From positions 1 to 6,784 of the forward strand of contig CAMDER010000098.1 of assembly GCA_945896935.1 (NCBI GenBank): a DNA stretch of 6,784 nucleotides, written 5' to 3'. The translations under genes were made by a program, and so were the position numbers. Within the stretch, counting starts at the first letter, position 1, and each line of letters begins with the position of its first letter. Shown here piece by piece: positions 6,678 to 6,784 of this stretch. Below the pieces are notes generated by a model. The model saw nothing but the letters and a program-made list of their open reading frames with translations. It searched no databases and had not been told where the DNA came from. The stretch is from Bifidobacterium breve (lineage in GTDB: Bacteria; Actinomycetota; Acidimicrobiia; Acidimicrobiales; Ilumatobacteraceae).

Positions 6678-6784
6678 CGAAACTGCTGAGCCTTTTCAGT
6701 CAAGGCCTCAATGAGCTCGGTAAAACTTTTTTGAAATGAAGCCACGCCTTCTTGCTCTAGTTTTTGCGCAACTTCTTCCATATC
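6674..6784 (-). CDS. tal: Transaldolase, C-terminal end, 5' truncated by window
   Basis: The minus strand is open from the window edge to the TAG at 6676-6674 and encodes the last 36 residues of a protein. DMEEVAQKLEQEGVASFQKS followed by FTELIEALTEKAQQFR matches the C-terminal helix of actinobacterial transaldolases, which typically end in a D-x3-V-x2-xLExEGV-x2-F-x2-S-x2-ELL pattern. Transaldolase moves a dihydroxyacetone unit between sugar phosphates in the non-oxidative pentose phosphate pathway, in the cytoplasm. The catalytic lysine lies outside the window. A tal/pgi fusion would continue beyond this point, so this is a monofunctional enzyme. The gene is convergent with the 76-residue protein, and the stop codons overlap at CTAG. 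Confidence is limited by the short stretch. Confidence 0.75.
   Translation of the reverse strand, partial: DMEEVAQKLEQEGVASFQKSFTELIEALTEKAQQFR

Noticed and set aside
1..6784. Mobile elements, CRISPR repeats, tRNA genes, or phage or defence genes
   Set aside because: I saw no transposase or integrase motif, repeated spacer pattern, tRNA-like cloverleaf or abrupt change of codon style. The window is densely packed with chromosomal metabolic genes.

Overview
The window is an actinobacterial chromosome segment, most like a free-living, moderate-GC member of the Acidimicrobiia. This rests on gene content: a rarA C-terminus followed by DUF948 and DUF6167-like membrane proteins, a gene of the TIGR03083 / mycothiol-dependent maleylpyruvate isomerase superfamily, and an actinobacterial-type transaldolase C-terminus. 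The lineage is an inference; no rRNA or other decisive marker is present. I see no tRNA, rRNA, insertion sequence, CRISPR array or origin, and almost every base is coding.

Layout. Bases 1-228 are the 3' end of rarA. It overlaps by ATGA with a DUF948 protein (225-665), which overlaps by ATGA with a DUF6167-like protein (662-1060). After 21 bases the glycolate oxidase genes begin: glcD (1082-2530), glcE (GTG start, 2521-3471, overlapping glcD by 10 bases) and an APH-type kinase (3471-4424, joined to glcE through TGATG). An opposite-strand TIGR03083-family gene follows (4443-5174). A 52-base divergent spacer leads into glcF (5227-6444) on the plus strand, then a small 76-residue unknown protein (6447-6677). 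Its stop codon overlaps the stop codon of a convergent transaldolase gene whose 3' end closes the window.

Function. GlcD (FAD subunit), GlcE (second FAD-binding subunit) and GlcF (iron-sulfur subunit) together form the membrane-associated glycolate dehydrogenase that oxidises glycolate to glyoxylate and passes electrons to the respiratory chain. All three subunits look intact. They suggest use of glycolate, for example algal exudate in an aquatic setting (inference). The locus is split: glcF is separated from glcDE by the kinase and by a gene in reverse orientation. The kinase has no known role in glycolate oxidation, and its tight coupling to glcE makes it the most interesting open question here. 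I found no convincing undescribed system; the window is mostly ordinary metabolism with an unusual arrangement.
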